Shown here: positions 24,799-34,127 of the stretch, piece by piece
Position numbering within the stretch: the stretch's first letter is position 1
Layout of the letters: each line of letters starts with the position of its first letter
Assembly: GCF_900188375.1 (NCBI RefSeq)
Contig: NZ_FZOO01000003.1
Coordinates: forward strand, 62,001-126,000
Length of the DNA: 64,000 nucleotides
Direction: 5' to 3'
DNA from: Geodermatophilus pulveris
GTDB lineage: Bacteria; Actinomycetota; Actinomycetes; Mycobacteriales; Geodermatophilaceae
Notes under the pieces: model-generated
Databases searched by the model: none
Seen by the model: the letters and a program-made list of their open reading frames with translations, nothing else
Told to the model about the DNA's origin: nothing
Translations under genes and position numbers: made by a program

Positions 24799-25497
24799 GT
24801 GTCCGGCGGGCCGGCCCCGACGCGCGGGGAGGCCGCGGCGGCGGTGCGGGACGTGGTCAAGACCCACCGGACGGCGACCGGGGCGGTGACCGCCCTCGAC
24901 CGGGTCACCCTCGCCGTCCCGCGGGCGCGGGTGACGGTGGTGACCGGGCCGTCCGGGTCCGGCAAGAGCACGCTGCTGCGGCTGCTGGCCTGCGTCGACC
25001 GGCCGGACACCGGGCAGGTGTGGGTGGCCGGGCAGCGGGTGGACGCGCTGCGGCCACGGGCCCGGCGGCGGGTGCGGCGGCGGCAGGTGGCCTACCTCTT
25101 CCAGCGGCCGGGGGAGAACCTGCTGCCCTACCTCGGGGCCGCCGAGCAGGTGCGGCTGGCCGCCCGGCTGCGCGGGGTCCCGGTGGCCGACGGCGAGGTG
25201 CACCGGCTGCTCGACCGGCTGGACCTCGCCGGCCGCGCCGAGCACCGGCCGGCCCAGCTGTCCGGCGGGGAGCAGCAGCGGCTGGCCGTGGCCTGCGGCG
25301 TCGTCGGGGGCCCGGAGTTCGTGGTGGCCGACGAGCCCACCGCGGAGCTGGACACCCGCGCGGCGGAGCGGGTGCTCGCCGCGGTGGCCGGGCTGGCCCG
25401 CTCCGGCGTCGCCTTCGTGCTGTCCTCGCACGACCCCCGGGTCCTGGCCGTCGCCGACGGCGTCGTGCGGCTCGACCACGGCCGGGTGCTGCCGTGA
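24799..25497 (+). CDS. ABC exporter ATPase 1 (canonical)
   Basis: 232 residues from GTG 24799. Walker A GPSGSGKST, Q-loop FQRPGENLLPYL, signature LSGGEQQRLAV, Walker B FVVADEPTAELD and H-loop SSHDP are all standard. It belongs to the MacB/LolD-like subfamily that works with FtsX-type permeases. It overlaps the next ATPase gene as GTGA and is the first of three coupled genes. Substrate is unknown; this group often moves lipoproteins, peptides or antibiotics out of the membrane, or uses ATP for mechanical work without transport. Confidence 0.92.
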   Translation: MSGGPAPTRGEAAAAVRDVVKTHRTATGAVTALDRVTLAVPRARVTVVTGPSGSGKSTLLRLLACVDRPDTGQVWVAGQRVDALRPRARRRVRRRQVAYLFQRPGENLLPYLGAAEQVRLAARLRGVPVADGEVHRLLDRLDLAGRAEHRPAQLSGGEQQRLAVACGVVGGPEFVVADEPTAELDTRAAERVLAAVAGLARSGVAFVLSSHDPRVLAVADGVVRLDHGRVLP

Positions 25498-26165
25498 CCG
25501 GCGCCGGCGTCGTCGCCGACTCCCTGGTCAAGACCTACGCCCGCGGAGCCCGGCCGGTGACGGCACTGGCCGGTGTCGACCTCGCCGTCGCCGGGGGCGA
25601 GGTCGTCGCCCTGGTCGGGCCGTCGGGGTCGGGCAAGAGCACCCTGCTCGCGCTGCTGTGCGGCTGGGAGAGCCCCGACTCCGGCGTGCTGTCCTACACC
25701 GGGCCGTTGGCCGGCCGGCGGCCGGAGACACTCGGCTGGTCCGAGCTGGCCCTGGTGCCCCAGGCGCTGGGCCTGGTCGCCGACCTGCCGCTGGCCGACA
25801 ACGTGCTGCTGCCGGCCCGGCTGCGCGGGGACGCCGCGGCGGCCGGCCCGCGGGCAGGGGACCTGATGGCCGGGGTCGGCATCGGCCACCTGGCCGGCCG
25901 CTACCCGCACGAGACCTCGCTCGGCGAGCAGCAGCGGGCCGCCGTCGCCCGGGCGCTGCTGCTGCACCCGGCGGTGCTCCTGGCCGACGAGCCGACCGCC
26001 CACCAGGACCGCGGGCACGCCGACCGGCTGCTCGACGCGCTGGTCGCGGCGGCCCGGGCCGGGACGGCGGTGCTGCTGGCCACCCACGACGAGCAGGCGC
26101 TCGACCGCGCGGACCGGGTGCTGGCCATGCGCGACGGCCGGCTCGGCCCGCGGACGTCGCCGTGA
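25494..26165 (+). CDS. ABC exporter ATPase 2 (degenerate signature)
   Basis: 223 residues. Walker A GPSGSGKST and Walker B VLLADEPTA are intact, but the signature reads SLGEQQ instead of LSGGQ, and the D-loop reads HQD instead of LD. With ATPase 1 it probably forms a heterodimer with one consensus and one weak ATP site, as in other asymmetric ABC proteins. It is coupled by GTGA overlaps on both sides, to ATPase 1 and to the permease, suggesting 1:1 production. Confidence 0.92.
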   Translation: MTGAGVVADSLVKTYARGARPVTALAGVDLAVAGGEVVALVGPSGSGKSTLLALLCGWESPDSGVLSYTGPLAGRRPETLGWSELALVPQALGLVADLPLADNVLLPARLRGDAAAAGPRAGDLMAGVGIGHLAGRYPHETSLGEQQRAAVARALLLHPAVLLADEPTAHQDRGHADRLLDALVAAARAGTAVLLATHDEQALDRADRVLAMRDGRLGPRTSP

Positions 26166-28828
26166 GCCCGGGCCCGCTCTGGCGGCTGGCGCCGTGGTCG
26201 CGCGCGCCGCGGCTGGCCCTGTCCGCACCCGCCGCCGTCCTCGCGGGGGTGGTGACGGTGGCGGTCCTGGCCTGCGCGCTGGCCTCCGCGCCGCTGTTCC
26301 TCTCCTCCGCCCGCTCGGCCGCCCTGCAGGCCCAGCTCGCGCCGCAGTGCGCCGAGGCCGGCTGGCAGCGGACGGCCGTGACCGTCCGGCTCCCCGCGGG
26401 GACGGCGCCGGGGACCGTCGCCGCCGCCGTCGACGCCCAGCGCAGCACCTGGGAGCGGCTCGGCCGGGACAGCCGGCGGGCGCTGCTGATCACGTCCTCG
26501 GTCGGGTCCGGCGGCAACGCGCAGGCCGGCGTGCTGGTCCGGGACCCGGCCGGCGTGCCGCTGACCCAGCCGGCCACCCTGCTGTGGCAGGCCGGCGTCA
26601 CCCGGCACGTGCAGGTCGTCGACGGCTCGACGGCGGCCGGGGTCTGGCTGCCCGCGTCCTACGCGGAGGCGGCCGGGGCGGCGGTGGGGGACCGGGTCAC
26701 CGTGGCGGGGGTGCCGGTCGCGGTGGCCGGCGTCTACACCGACCTCTTCGACACCGACGCCGGCCCGTACTGGTGCGACCACCGCAGCCTCTACCTCAAC
26801 CCGGGGTCGGCGAACACCCCTCCGCCGGCGCTGCTCCTGGCCTCCGACGAGCAGACCGCCCGCGTCCTGGCCCGGGGCGCCGGGTTCGTCACCGTGGCCG
26901 AGTCGGTGCCCGCCGCGGCGGCGGACCTGTCCGCCGGCGAGGCCCGCGAACTGGTGGACCAGCAGCGGGCGGCCGCGGCGGCGGTGCGGCTCCCGGACGG
27001 CGTCGGCCTGTCCTGGTCCGGGTGGAACGACCGGCTCGACGACGCCGTCGCGCGGGCCGGGACGATCGAGGCGGGCCTGCGCGGGCCGGTCGTCGCGGTC
27101 GCCGTCGCCGGCGGGCTGCTGGCGCTGGCGCTGGTGGCCGCCGCGGGGAGCTTCTGGGCCGACCGCCGGGCGGCCGAGGTGCGGCTGCTGGCCGCGCGCG
27201 GCGTCGGGCCGGGCCCGCTCGCCGGCAAGGCGGCCCTGGAGCTGGCCCTGCCCGCGCTGCTCGGCGCGGGCGCGGGCGGGGCGGCCGCGCGGCTGCTGGT
27301 CGCCGGGCTCGGCCCGGCCGACGACCTGGACCCCGCCGCCGTGCGGCTCGCCGGGGCCGCCGGCGTGGGGGCCCTCGCCGCCGGCCTGCTCACCGCCGCG
27401 CTGGTCGCCGGGCTGCGCGTCCGGGCCGGCGCCGAGCGGGGGACGGCCGGCGCGCGGCCGCGCCGGGCGGCCGCCGCCCCGTGGGAGCTGGCGCTGCTGC
27501 TCGCCGCCGCCGGCTGCTGGCTGCTGCTGCGGACCCGGGACCCCGTCGTGGTCGACGCCGGGGTCGCGCAGGTCAACGGCCTGCTGGTGGCCTTCCCGCT
27601 GCTCGCCGTCGCCGGTGCCGCCGTCCTCGCCGCCCGGCTGGCCACCCGGGCGCTGCCCGCGCTGCGCCGGTGGGCCGCTGGCCGCCGGCCCGCGGGGTAC
27701 CTGGCGGTCCACCGGCTGGCCGCGGCACCGCTGGCCGCCGGCACCCTGCTGGTGGCCGTCGCCCTCCCGGTGGCCGTCCTGGGCTACACCGCCACGCTCA
27801 CCGCCGGCTCGCAGGCCACGCTGGAGGCGAAGGTCGGTGTGCAGGTCGGTGCCGGCCGGGCGCTGGTCTCGATCCGCCAGGTCGTGCCGGACGCCGGCAC
27901 CGACGCGGTCGGCACGGTGCTGGACCGGTACGACGGCAGCGTCGCGGCGCCCGCCGGGGCTCCGGGGGCCCGCACCGACGTCCAGGTCCTGGCCGTCGAC
28001 ACCGGCACCTTCGCCGGCACCGCGTTCTGGGACGACGGCTTCGCCGACGCGCCGCTCGGGGACCTCGTGTCCGCACTGGCCGGACCGGCGACCGACGGCC
28101 GGCTGCCGGTCGTCGCGACCGGGCTCCCGCCGGGGCCGGCCGACCTGCGCCTGGGCAGCCGGCCGGTGCCGGCGGAGGTGGTCGCCACCGCGCGGGTCCT
28201 CCCCGGCCGCCGCACGGTGGACCCGGTGGTGCTCGTCGCCGCCGACCGGCTGCCGGAGGTCCCGGCCGGCGCGGGCGCCGACCGGCAGTCCGAGCTGTGG
28301 ACCGACGGTCCGGCCGGCCCGGCCGTCGAGGCGCTCACCGCCGCCGGCGGCCGGCTCAGCCGCACGGTGGAGCCGGCCGACGTCCTCACCACCGCCGACT
28401 TCCTGGGGGTCACCTGGACCTTCGGCTACCTGTCGGCCCTGGCCGTCCTCGTCGGGGTGGTCGCCGCGGGCGGGCTGCTGCTGCACGTCGAGGGGCGCAC
28501 CCGCCTGGGCGTGGTCGGCCACGTCATGGCGCGGCGGATGGGGCTGTCCCGGGGCACCCACCTGCGCTCGCTGGTGGCCGAGCTGGTCGGTGTCGCCGCC
28601 GCCGGGACGGCGCTCGGCGCCCTGCTGGCCGCCGCCGCCGTCGCCGTCGTCTACCGGCGCCTGGACGTGGACCTGCTGCGCGCGCCCACCCCGCTGCTCG
28701 AGGTGCCCTGGGCGGCCGCCGCGGCGACCGCGGGGGCGGCGCTGCTCGTCGCCGGGCTGGCGGCGCTGTACGCCCGGGCGGCCGCGGACCGTGCGCACCC
28801 GGCCGCCGTCCTCCGCGAGGACGCGTGA
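26162..28828 (+). CDS. FtsX/MacB-type ABC permease, large
   Basis: 888 residues. An N-terminal membrane helix (near 20-45) is followed by a large extracytoplasmic region of about 270 residues, then a cluster of helices, a second extracytoplasmic region and a final three-helix FtsX-like domain ending at AAVLREDA. Two FtsX modules in one chain match the two ATPases. Overlap with ATPase 2 (GTGA) shows one operon. Such permeases couple ATP hydrolysis to movement of an outside domain. The cargo cannot be predicted, and no lipoprotein or peptide gene accompanies it. Confidence 0.88.
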   Translation: MSPGPLWRLAPWSRAPRLALSAPAAVLAGVVTVAVLACALASAPLFLSSARSAALQAQLAPQCAEAGWQRTAVTVRLPAGTAPGTVAAAVDAQRSTWERLGRDSRRALLITSSVGSGGNAQAGVLVRDPAGVPLTQPATLLWQAGVTRHVQVVDGSTAAGVWLPASYAEAAGAAVGDRVTVAGVPVAVAGVYTDLFDTDAGPYWCDHRSLYLNPGSANTPPPALLLASDEQTARVLARGAGFVTVAESVPAAAADLSAGEARELVDQQRAAAAAVRLPDGVGLSWSGWNDRLDDAVARAGTIEAGLRGPVVAVAVAGGLLALALVAAAGSFWADRRAAEVRLLAARGVGPGPLAGKAALELALPALLGAGAGGAAARLLVAGLGPADDLDPAAVRLAGAAGVGALAAGLLTAALVAGLRVRAGAERGTAGARPRRAAAAPWELALLLAAAGCWLLLRTRDPVVVDAGVAQVNGLLVAFPLLAVAGAAVLAARLATRALPALRRWAAGRRPAGYLAVHRLAAAPLAAGTLLVAVALPVAVLGYTATLTAGSQATLEAKVGVQVGAGRALVSIRQVVPDAGTDAVGTVLDRYDGSVAAPAGAPGARTDVQVLAVDTGTFAGTAFWDDGFADAPLGDLVSALAGPATDGRLPVVATGLPPGPADLRLGSRPVPAEVVATARVLPGRRTVDPVVLVAADRLPEVPAGAGADRQSELWTDGPAGPAVEALTAAGGRLSRTVEPADVLTTADFLGVTWTFGYLSALAVLVGVVAAGGLLLHVEGRTRLGVVGHVMARRMGLSRGTHLRSLVAELVGVAAAGTALGALLAAAAVAVVYRRLDVDLLRAPTPLLEVPWAAAAATAGAALLVAGLAALYARAAADRAHPAAVLREDA

Positions 28829-28850
28829 GGGCGGGCACCGGACCCGGGCG

Positions 28851-29804
28851 TCAGTCGCGCGCGGGGTGCTCGGGGTCGGAGCCCAGCAGCTGGGCGAGCC
28901 AGAACAGCACCCCCGCCGAGAAGGCGGTGGCCAGCAGGAACCCGGCCACCCCGCTGCCGTCGGCGTAGGCCCACAGCAGCCCCAGGGCCGGCGCCGCGAA
29001 CGCCAGGACGGCGTCCAGGCGGACCTGGCGGGCCAGCCCGATCGGCGCGGCGCCGGGGTCCGGGCGCGGGGTCCGCTGGTCGCCCCGCGGGGGCGCGGCC
29101 CGCACGCGTCCGGAGGCCCACACCTCGGCGCCGCCGACCACCGGCAGCACGGACCGGTCCCGGGCGGGGTCGCCGCGGACCCCGACAGTGCCGCCCGGGA
29201 CGAGCCGGGCGACCTCGGGTGACCAGTGCACGGGGACCCAGCGCGGGCCCCGGGCGGTGTCCAGCTCCAGCCAGCTCCGCAGCAGCAGCCCCCGCCGCAC
29301 CAGCAGCCGGGTCGCCGGGAGGGCGGTCTCCGGCCGGCGCCGGAGCCGGCGCACCGCGAGCACCCGCCCGGCCGTGAGGGCGACGCCGGTGACGAGCACG
29401 GCGGCCACGACGACGACGCCGAAGACGACGTCCTGCACGGCGTCGGCGGCGGCGTCGCCGTCGGCGTGGACGAGCACCCGGTCGCCCGGGTCGGCGCCGG
29501 GGTCGTAGCGGACGCCGACCCGGGTGCCGGCCGGGACGGCCACCGGGTCGGGCAGCACGAGCAGGCCCTCCCGCGGCCGGTCCCGCGCGTCGCGGAAGGC
29601 GACCTCGACCTCCCGTCCGCCGGGGCGGACGTCCCCGACCGTGGCCGTCGCCGGCTCGGTGGCCGCGACCAGCGGGGCGCGGGCCGCCGCCAGCTGGACG
29701 CCGAGCACCGCGAGCACCGCGACCCCGGTGGTGACCAGGACCGCCAGGCCGAGTGACAGCTGGGCCGCCGCACGACGGTGGGCCCGGACGGGTGCGGCGC
29801 ACAC
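28851..29804 (-). CDS. DUF3592-like membrane protein
   Basis: 317 residues from GTG 29804. One helix near the N-terminus (LSLGLAVLVTTGVAVLAVLG), a soluble beta-rich segment with VGVRYDPGADPGDRV, a second helix around residue 140, and two closely spaced helices near the C-terminus, ending DPEHPARD. The VRYDP motif after the first helix is typical of DUF3592, whose role is unknown. It converges with the ABC exporter operon, 22 bases apart, and is divergent from the peptide-importer genes. The start is uncertain. Confidence 0.65.
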   Translation of the reverse strand: MCAAPVRAHRRAAAQLSLGLAVLVTTGVAVLAVLGVQLAAARAPLVAATEPATATVGDVRPGGREVEVAFRDARDRPREGLLVLPDPVAVPAGTRVGVRYDPGADPGDRVLVHADGDAAADAVQDVVFGVVVVAAVLVTGVALTAGRVLAVRRLRRRPETALPATRLLVRRGLLLRSWLELDTARGPRWVPVHWSPEVARLVPGGTVGVRGDPARDRSVLPVVGGAEVWASGRVRAAPPRGDQRTPRPDPGAAPIGLARQVRLDAVLAFAAPALGLLWAYADGSGVAGFLLATAFSAGVLFWLAQLLGSDPEHPARD

Positions 29805-30128
29805 CCCCGCGATGCTGCCAGCGCGGCCCCGGGAGGCGGGCGGTGAGGGCCGCCAGCACGCCGGGCGGCGGCTCCGACCGGGGCTCCCCGGGGGGCCGCG
29901 GCGGGGTGCCCGCGGGCCGGTCGGGGCGAGATCGTGAGCCGAGGTCACAAGTTGGTGACGGGCGTGGACGGTCCCTCCCCGCCTGCCTAGGGTCGCCTGT
30001 CGTACCGGTCGGGACCTGCCCGCCGGATCATCGAGGCTCGTACCAGGCAGTCACCGGGCGACACGAGCCGGGCTCTGACGCCCCTCGTCCATCTGGTAGC
30101 GCTGTGGGGGACTAGGGAGGCACTGCAG
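29805..30128. promoter_or_regulatory. Divergent control region before dppA
   Basis: A gene-free stretch of 324 bases. A likely dppA promoter has TGGACG (29965-29970), a 17-base spacer and TAGGGT (29988-29993). Just above is the inverted repeat GTCAC-N6-GTGAC (about 29944-29959), a possible regulator site. The remaining 135 bases form a leader with no clear fold by eye and no reading frame that looks protein-like. Confidence 0.45.
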
Positions 30129-31877
30129 GTGAGATCCAGCAAGCGCGGGAGCGCACTCGTCGCGTCCGGCATGGTCGGCGCACTGGCGCTGTCCGCGTGC
30201 GGCGGCGGCGGCGGTGGCGGAGGGGGCGAGGGCGGCGAGGCCGCCCAGGGCGGCCGGGTCGTCTACGGCGAGTCCACCGACTTCCCGGAGAACCTGTTCC
30301 CGAACATCGCCGCGGGCAACGCCGTCTCGACGGCGAACATCCTGCGGGGGATCCTCCCGGGGACGCACGTCATCCTGCCGGACTTCAGCGTCGTGTACGA
30401 CGAGAACCTGCTGGCCGAGGAGCCGACGCTGTCGACCGACGGCGGCACGCAGGTCAACACCTACGTGATCCGGGACGAGGCGGTCTGGAGCGACGGCACC
30501 CCCATCACCGCCGACGACTTCGAGTTCACCTGGCGCTCCAGCCGCAGCGGCGACCCCGCCGACGGCGGCTGCGCCTCGGTGCTGTCGACCAACGGCTACG
30601 AGCAGATCGCCTCGGTCGAGGGCAGCGGCGAGAACAACAAGACCGTCACCGTCACCTACGAGACGCCCTACTCCGACTGGCAGGGCCTCTTCAGCGGCAA
30701 CTTCGGCGGCGGCCTCCTGCCGGCCCACCTGATGGACAACCCGGACCCGGTGGCGCTGTGCGACACGCTGACGGCCGGCTGGCCGATCGGCGAGGGCATC
30801 GTCGGCGACATCTCCGGCGGGCCATGGCAGCTGCTGGCCGACAACATCGACGCCGGGGCGCAGACCGTCGTCCTCACCCCCAACCCGGAGTGGTGGGGCG
30901 AGGGGCCGAACCTGGACCAGCTGATCGTCCAGAACATCGGCAACGACCCGACGACGGCGGTGCAGGGCCTGCAGAGCGGTGAGCTCGGGGTCATCTACCC
31001 GCAGCCGCAGCTGGACCTGGTCGACCAGGTCGAGGGCCTGGCGCCCACCGTCGAGAGCGACATCACCTTCGGGCTGTCGTTCGAGCACCTCGACTTCAAC
31101 ACCCTCGACCCGCACCTCGGCGACATCAACGTGCGGCGCGCGTTCACCATGGCGCTGGACCGCGAGGAGATCGTGGCGCAGACGGTCGGCCAGTTCTCCA
31201 GCGAGGCCGAGGTGCTGCAGAACCGCATCTACTTCAACAACCAGCCGCAGTACCAGGACACCGCGCCCGAGGAGTACAAGCAGCAGAACACCGACATGGC
31301 GCGGCAGCTGCTGGAGCAGTCGGGCTACACCGCCGGCCCCGACGGCATCTACACCCACCCGCAGCGCGGGCCGCTGAACATCCAGATCGACACCACGGCC
31401 AACAACCCGCTGCGGCAGCAGACGATCGAGGTCATGATCCCCCAGCTGCGTGAGGCGGGGATCAACGCCACGTTCAACGCCAACCCGGACATCTTCGCCG
31501 GCGCGGACAAGCCGACCTCGCTGGAGGCCGGTGGGTTCCAGGCGGCCCTGTTCGCCTGGGTGGGTGCGCCGCTGCGGTCGCCGACCCAGTCGATCTACTC
31601 CACGCCGCAGGGCGACAACGTCCAGCAGAACTACTCCCGGCAGGGCACCCCGGAGATCGACGCCCTGTTCCAGCAGTTCGTCTCGCAGCCGGACCCGGAC
31701 GCGCAGACCGAGCTGGGCAACCAGATCGACGCCGCGCTGTGGGAGCAGGTCGCCACGGTGCCGCTGTACCAGAAGCCGACCTTCATCGCGTACCAGAGCG
31801 CGATCGAGGGCGTGGAGGACAACTCCACGCAGGCCGGTCCGCTGTGGAACTCGGAGACCTGGACGGCGGCCCAGTGA
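30129..31877 (+). CDS. Peptide-type ABC transporter substrate-binding lipoprotein
   Basis: 582 residues. A type II signal peptide ends in LSAC (Cys24), followed by a run of glycines as a flexible tether, so the protein is anchored outside the membrane. The SBP family 5 pattern is clear: NLLAEEPTLSTDGGTQVNTY, then WSDGTPITADDFEFTWRSS, AFTMALDREEIV and a C-terminal RQGTPEID. It captures oligopeptides or similar solutes for the permeases DppB/C. A terminator-like double hairpin follows it, which would give more binding protein than permease. The exact ligand is unknown. Confidence 0.93.
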   Translation: MRSSKRGSALVASGMVGALALSACGGGGGGGGGEGGEAAQGGRVVYGESTDFPENLFPNIAAGNAVSTANILRGILPGTHVILPDFSVVYDENLLAEEPTLSTDGGTQVNTYVIRDEAVWSDGTPITADDFEFTWRSSRSGDPADGGCASVLSTNGYEQIASVEGSGENNKTVTVTYETPYSDWQGLFSGNFGGGLLPAHLMDNPDPVALCDTLTAGWPIGEGIVGDISGGPWQLLADNIDAGAQTVVLTPNPEWWGEGPNLDQLIVQNIGNDPTTAVQGLQSGELGVIYPQPQLDLVDQVEGLAPTVESDITFGLSFEHLDFNTLDPHLGDINVRRAFTMALDREEIVAQTVGQFSSEAEVLQNRIYFNNQPQYQDTAPEEYKQQNTDMARQLLEQSGYTAGPDGIYTHPQRGPLNIQIDTTANNPLRQQTIEVMIPQLREAGINATFNANPDIFAGADKPTSLEAGGFQAALFAWVGAPLRSPTQSIYSTPQGDNVQQNYSRQGTPEIDALFQQFVSQPDPDAQTELGNQIDAALWEQVATVPLYQKPTFIAYQSAIEGVEDNSTQAGPLWNSETWTAAQ

Positions 31878-31884
31878 GCTGAGG

Positions 31885-31912
31885 CCGGGGCCCCTGGCGA
31901 CAGGGGCCCCGG
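31885..31912 (+). terminator. Hairpin 1 after the binding-protein gene
   Basis: CCGGGGCCCCTG (31885-31896), loop GCGA, and exact complement at 31901-31912, seven bases after the stop codon. Likely terminator or attenuator that keeps permease expression below that of the binding protein. Confidence 0.75.
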
Positions 31913-31940
31913 CGCCGGCCCTGCCCGGCACACCTGCGAG

Positions 31941-31979
31941 GACTGCGGCCCCCGGTGCCCCGCCCCGGGGGCCGCAGTC
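31941..31979 (+). terminator. Hairpin 2 in the binding-protein/permease gap
   Basis: GACTGCGGCCCCCGG (31941-31955) pairs perfectly with 31965-31979 around a 9-base loop. It reinforces the first hairpin or is a 3'-end RNA stabiliser. Confidence 0.7.
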
Positions 31980-32120
31980 GTACCGTCCACCGTCGGCCGC
32001 GCACACCGGGGCCGAGGAGGCACACCGGCCCGTCCGCGGCACCACCGTGCCGTGGCCGGGCGAGGGCCGCTGACCGTCCGAGTGCCAGCTCTCCGACCGG
32101 AGTGGCTCCGCTCCCCGGCG

Positions 32121-32126
32121 TAAGGT
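32121..32126 (+). promoter_or_regulatory. Leaderless-type -10 before dppB
   Basis: TAAGGT ends five bases before ATG 32132 and no ribosome binding site is seen. The permease genes may thus have their own promoter below the double hairpin. Confidence 0.5.
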
Positions 32127-32131
32127 GCACC

Positions 32132-33121
32132 ATGCTGTACTTCACGATCAGACGGCTCGTCGGATCCGTCTTCGTGCTGCTGGCCAGCTCGTTCCTCGTC
32201 TTCGCGCTGTGCGCCGCGTCGTTCGACCCGCTGGCGCGGTACTACACGTTGCAGCCGCGGCCGCCGGAGACCTTCTTCGCCAACCTGCGCGAGGAGCTCG
32301 GCCTCAACGACAACTTCTTCGTCCGGTACTGGAACTGGCTGACCGGCGTGGTCACCGGCGACTTCGGGCAGACCATCAACGGCACCCCGGTCGCCGACCA
32401 GCTCTTCGGCCGCATGCTGGTGACCGGCCGGATGATCGTGCTGGCCATGGTGATCGCGATCCTGCTGGCCGTCGTGGTCGGCGTCATCGGCGCCGTCCGC
32501 CAGTACAAGGCGTCGGACTACGTGCTGACCTTCGTCGTCTACCTGCTCATCGCGCTGCCGACGTTCTGGTTCGCCGCGCTGCTCAAGGAGTTCGTGGCCG
32601 GCGGCGTCAACGACCTGTTCGGGCAGCAGGTGCTCTACACCATCGGCGAGCAGACCCCCGGCCTGGAGCTGTACGCGACCTCCAGCGAGATCTGGCTGGA
32701 CCGGCTGGGCCACCTGGTGCTGCCCACGCTGAGCCTGGCGCTGCTGGCCTTCGCCTCCTGGAGCCGGTTCCAGCGGGCGGCGATGCTCGACGTGCTCGGG
32801 TCGGACTACATGCGCCTGGCCCGGGCCAAGGGGCTGACCCACCGCCGGGCGGTGCTCAAGCACGGCCTGCGCAACGCGCTCATCCCGCTGACCACCGTCG
32901 TCGCGCTGTACGTGGGCACCCTCTTCGGCGGCGCGATCATCACCGAGCAGGTCTTCGTCTGGAACGGCATGGGCCGCTACCTGCTCGAGGACGGCATCAG
33001 CAACAACGACATCAACGTCGTGCTCGGCTGGCTGCTGGTGAGCGCGTTCTTCGTGGTCCTGCTGAACCTGGTCGCCGACATCCTCTACGCGGTCCTCGAC
33101 CCGCGGATCCGGCTCGGCTGA
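32132..33121 (+). CDS. Peptide ABC transporter permease 1 (DppB type)
   Basis: 329 residues with about six helices. It starts MLYFTIRRLVGSVFVLLASS, characteristic of DppB/OppB, and has the ATPase-contact loop near YMRLARAKGLTHRRAVLKHG. It forms the channel with the next permease. The middle extracytoplasmic loop (about 160-190) is longer than in E. coli. The start is supported by the -10 element and the typical N-terminus. It lies in the order binding protein, permease 1, permease 2, ATPase 1, ATPase 2, like mycobacterial oppABCD-type sets. Confidence 0.93.
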   Translation: MLYFTIRRLVGSVFVLLASSFLVFALCAASFDPLARYYTLQPRPPETFFANLREELGLNDNFFVRYWNWLTGVVTGDFGQTINGTPVADQLFGRMLVTGRMIVLAMVIAILLAVVVGVIGAVRQYKASDYVLTFVVYLLIALPTFWFAALLKEFVAGGVNDLFGQQVLYTIGEQTPGLELYATSSEIWLDRLGHLVLPTLSLALLAFASWSRFQRAAMLDVLGSDYMRLARAKGLTHRRAVLKHGLRNALIPLTTVVALYVGTLFGGAIITEQVFVWNGMGRYLLEDGISNNDINVVLGWLLVSAFFVVLLNLVADILYAVLDPRIRLG

Positions 33122-33154
33122 CCGGCGCCGGTCCCGAGAGAGGAGAACCCGGAC

Positions 33155-34117
33155 ATGGCAACCACCAACCCCCAGCGCACCGACCCCACTCCGGTGGTGC
33201 CGGCGACGCCGGGCACCCCGGCCGGCGCGGAGGTCGACGAGTTCGGCGTGCAGGCCCGCAGCCAGCGCCAGCAGATCGCGCGGCGCTTCGTGCGGCACAA
33301 GCTGGGCATGACCGGGCTGGTCATCCTGCTGGCCATGCTGGCCTTCGGCTTCCTCGGCCCGCTGGTCTACGGCACCGGCTACGACGAGCTGAACGCCGCC
33401 GCCCAGTCGGTGCCGCCGGGCACCGCCGGCTACCCCCTGGGCAGTGACGCGATCGGCCGCGACCTGCTGGCCGGGATCATGCAGGGCGTCCAGCGCTCGC
33501 TGTTCATCGTGCTGCTGTTCGTGGTCATCGCCCTGCCGCTCGGCCTGCTGGTCGGCTCGCTGGCCGGCTACTTCGGCCGGTGGATCGACAGCACGCTGAT
33601 GCGGGTCGTCGACCTCATCCTCACCGTGCCGCTGCTGGTCGTCCTCATCGTGGTCGCCAGCAACTTCCCCGAGGCCCGCACCCCGCTGGGGGTGGGCATC
33701 ATCCTGGGCCTGTTCGGCTGGCTGGACCTCTCCCGCATCGTGCGCGGCCAGTTCCTCTCGCTGCGCGAGAAGGAGTACGTGGAGGCCGCGCACGCACTCG
33801 GCGCGTCCAACCAGCGGATCATCTTCAAGCACCTGATCCCGAACGCCCTGGGCTCGATCATCGTCTGGACGACGCTGGCCGCGGCGGTGGCGATCATCCT
33901 GGAGGCGTCCCTGACCTACCTCGGCTTCGGGGTGAACGGGGCCAACCAGACCTCGCTGGGCCGGCTGGTCTCCGACGGCGTGCAGGCCGCGGTCACCCGG
34001 CCCTGGCTGTTCTACTTCCCCGGCATCACGCTCCTGGTCATCGTGCTGTCGATCAACCTGATCGGCGACGGGATCCGGGACGCGTTCGACCCGAGCAACC
34101 GCCGCGTGCGGTCCTGA
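33155..34117 (+). CDS. Peptide ABC transporter permease 2 (DppC type)
   Basis: 320 residues. An N-terminal cytoplasmic segment of about 45 residues, then six helices. HPLGSD-like [20 protein letters not shown] and the EAA loop [21 protein letters not shown] are DppC/OppC signatures. ATG 33155 has AGAGGAG upstream. It pairs with the upstream permease to form the translocation path and is followed 10 bases later by the first ATPase gene, so it is co-transcribed. Confidence 0.94.
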   Translation: MATTNPQRTDPTPVVPATPGTPAGAEVDEFGVQARSQRQQIARRFVRHKLGMTGLVILLAMLAFGFLGPLVYGTGYDELNAAAQSVPPGTAGYPLGSDAIGRDLLAGIMQGVQRSLFIVLLFVVIALPLGLLVGSLAGYFGRWIDSTLMRVVDLILTVPLLVVLIVVASNFPEARTPLGVGIILGLFGWLDLSRIVRGQFLSLREKEYVEAAHALGASNQRIIFKHLIPNALGSIIVWTTLAAAVAIILEASLTYLGFGVNGANQTSLGRLVSDGVQAAVTRPWLFYFPGITLLVIVLSINLIGDGIRDAFDPSNRRVRS

Positions 34118-34127
34118 CAGGAGCGTC

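Noticed and set aside
25901-29773. 1,290-codon minus-strand frame across the ABC exporter
   Set aside because: It is the antisense shadow of the ATPase 2 and permease genes, which have clear motifs and overlapping starts.
29944-29959. GTCAC-N6-GTGAC above dppA as a CRP/GlxR site
   Set aside because: Arm polarity and bases do not match TGTGA-N6-TCACA; kept only as an unspecified inverted repeat.
30190-30240. GGC-rich tract in the binding-protein gene considered as a DNA repeat
   Set aside because: It encodes the glycine tether after the lipobox cysteine, normal for lipoproteins.
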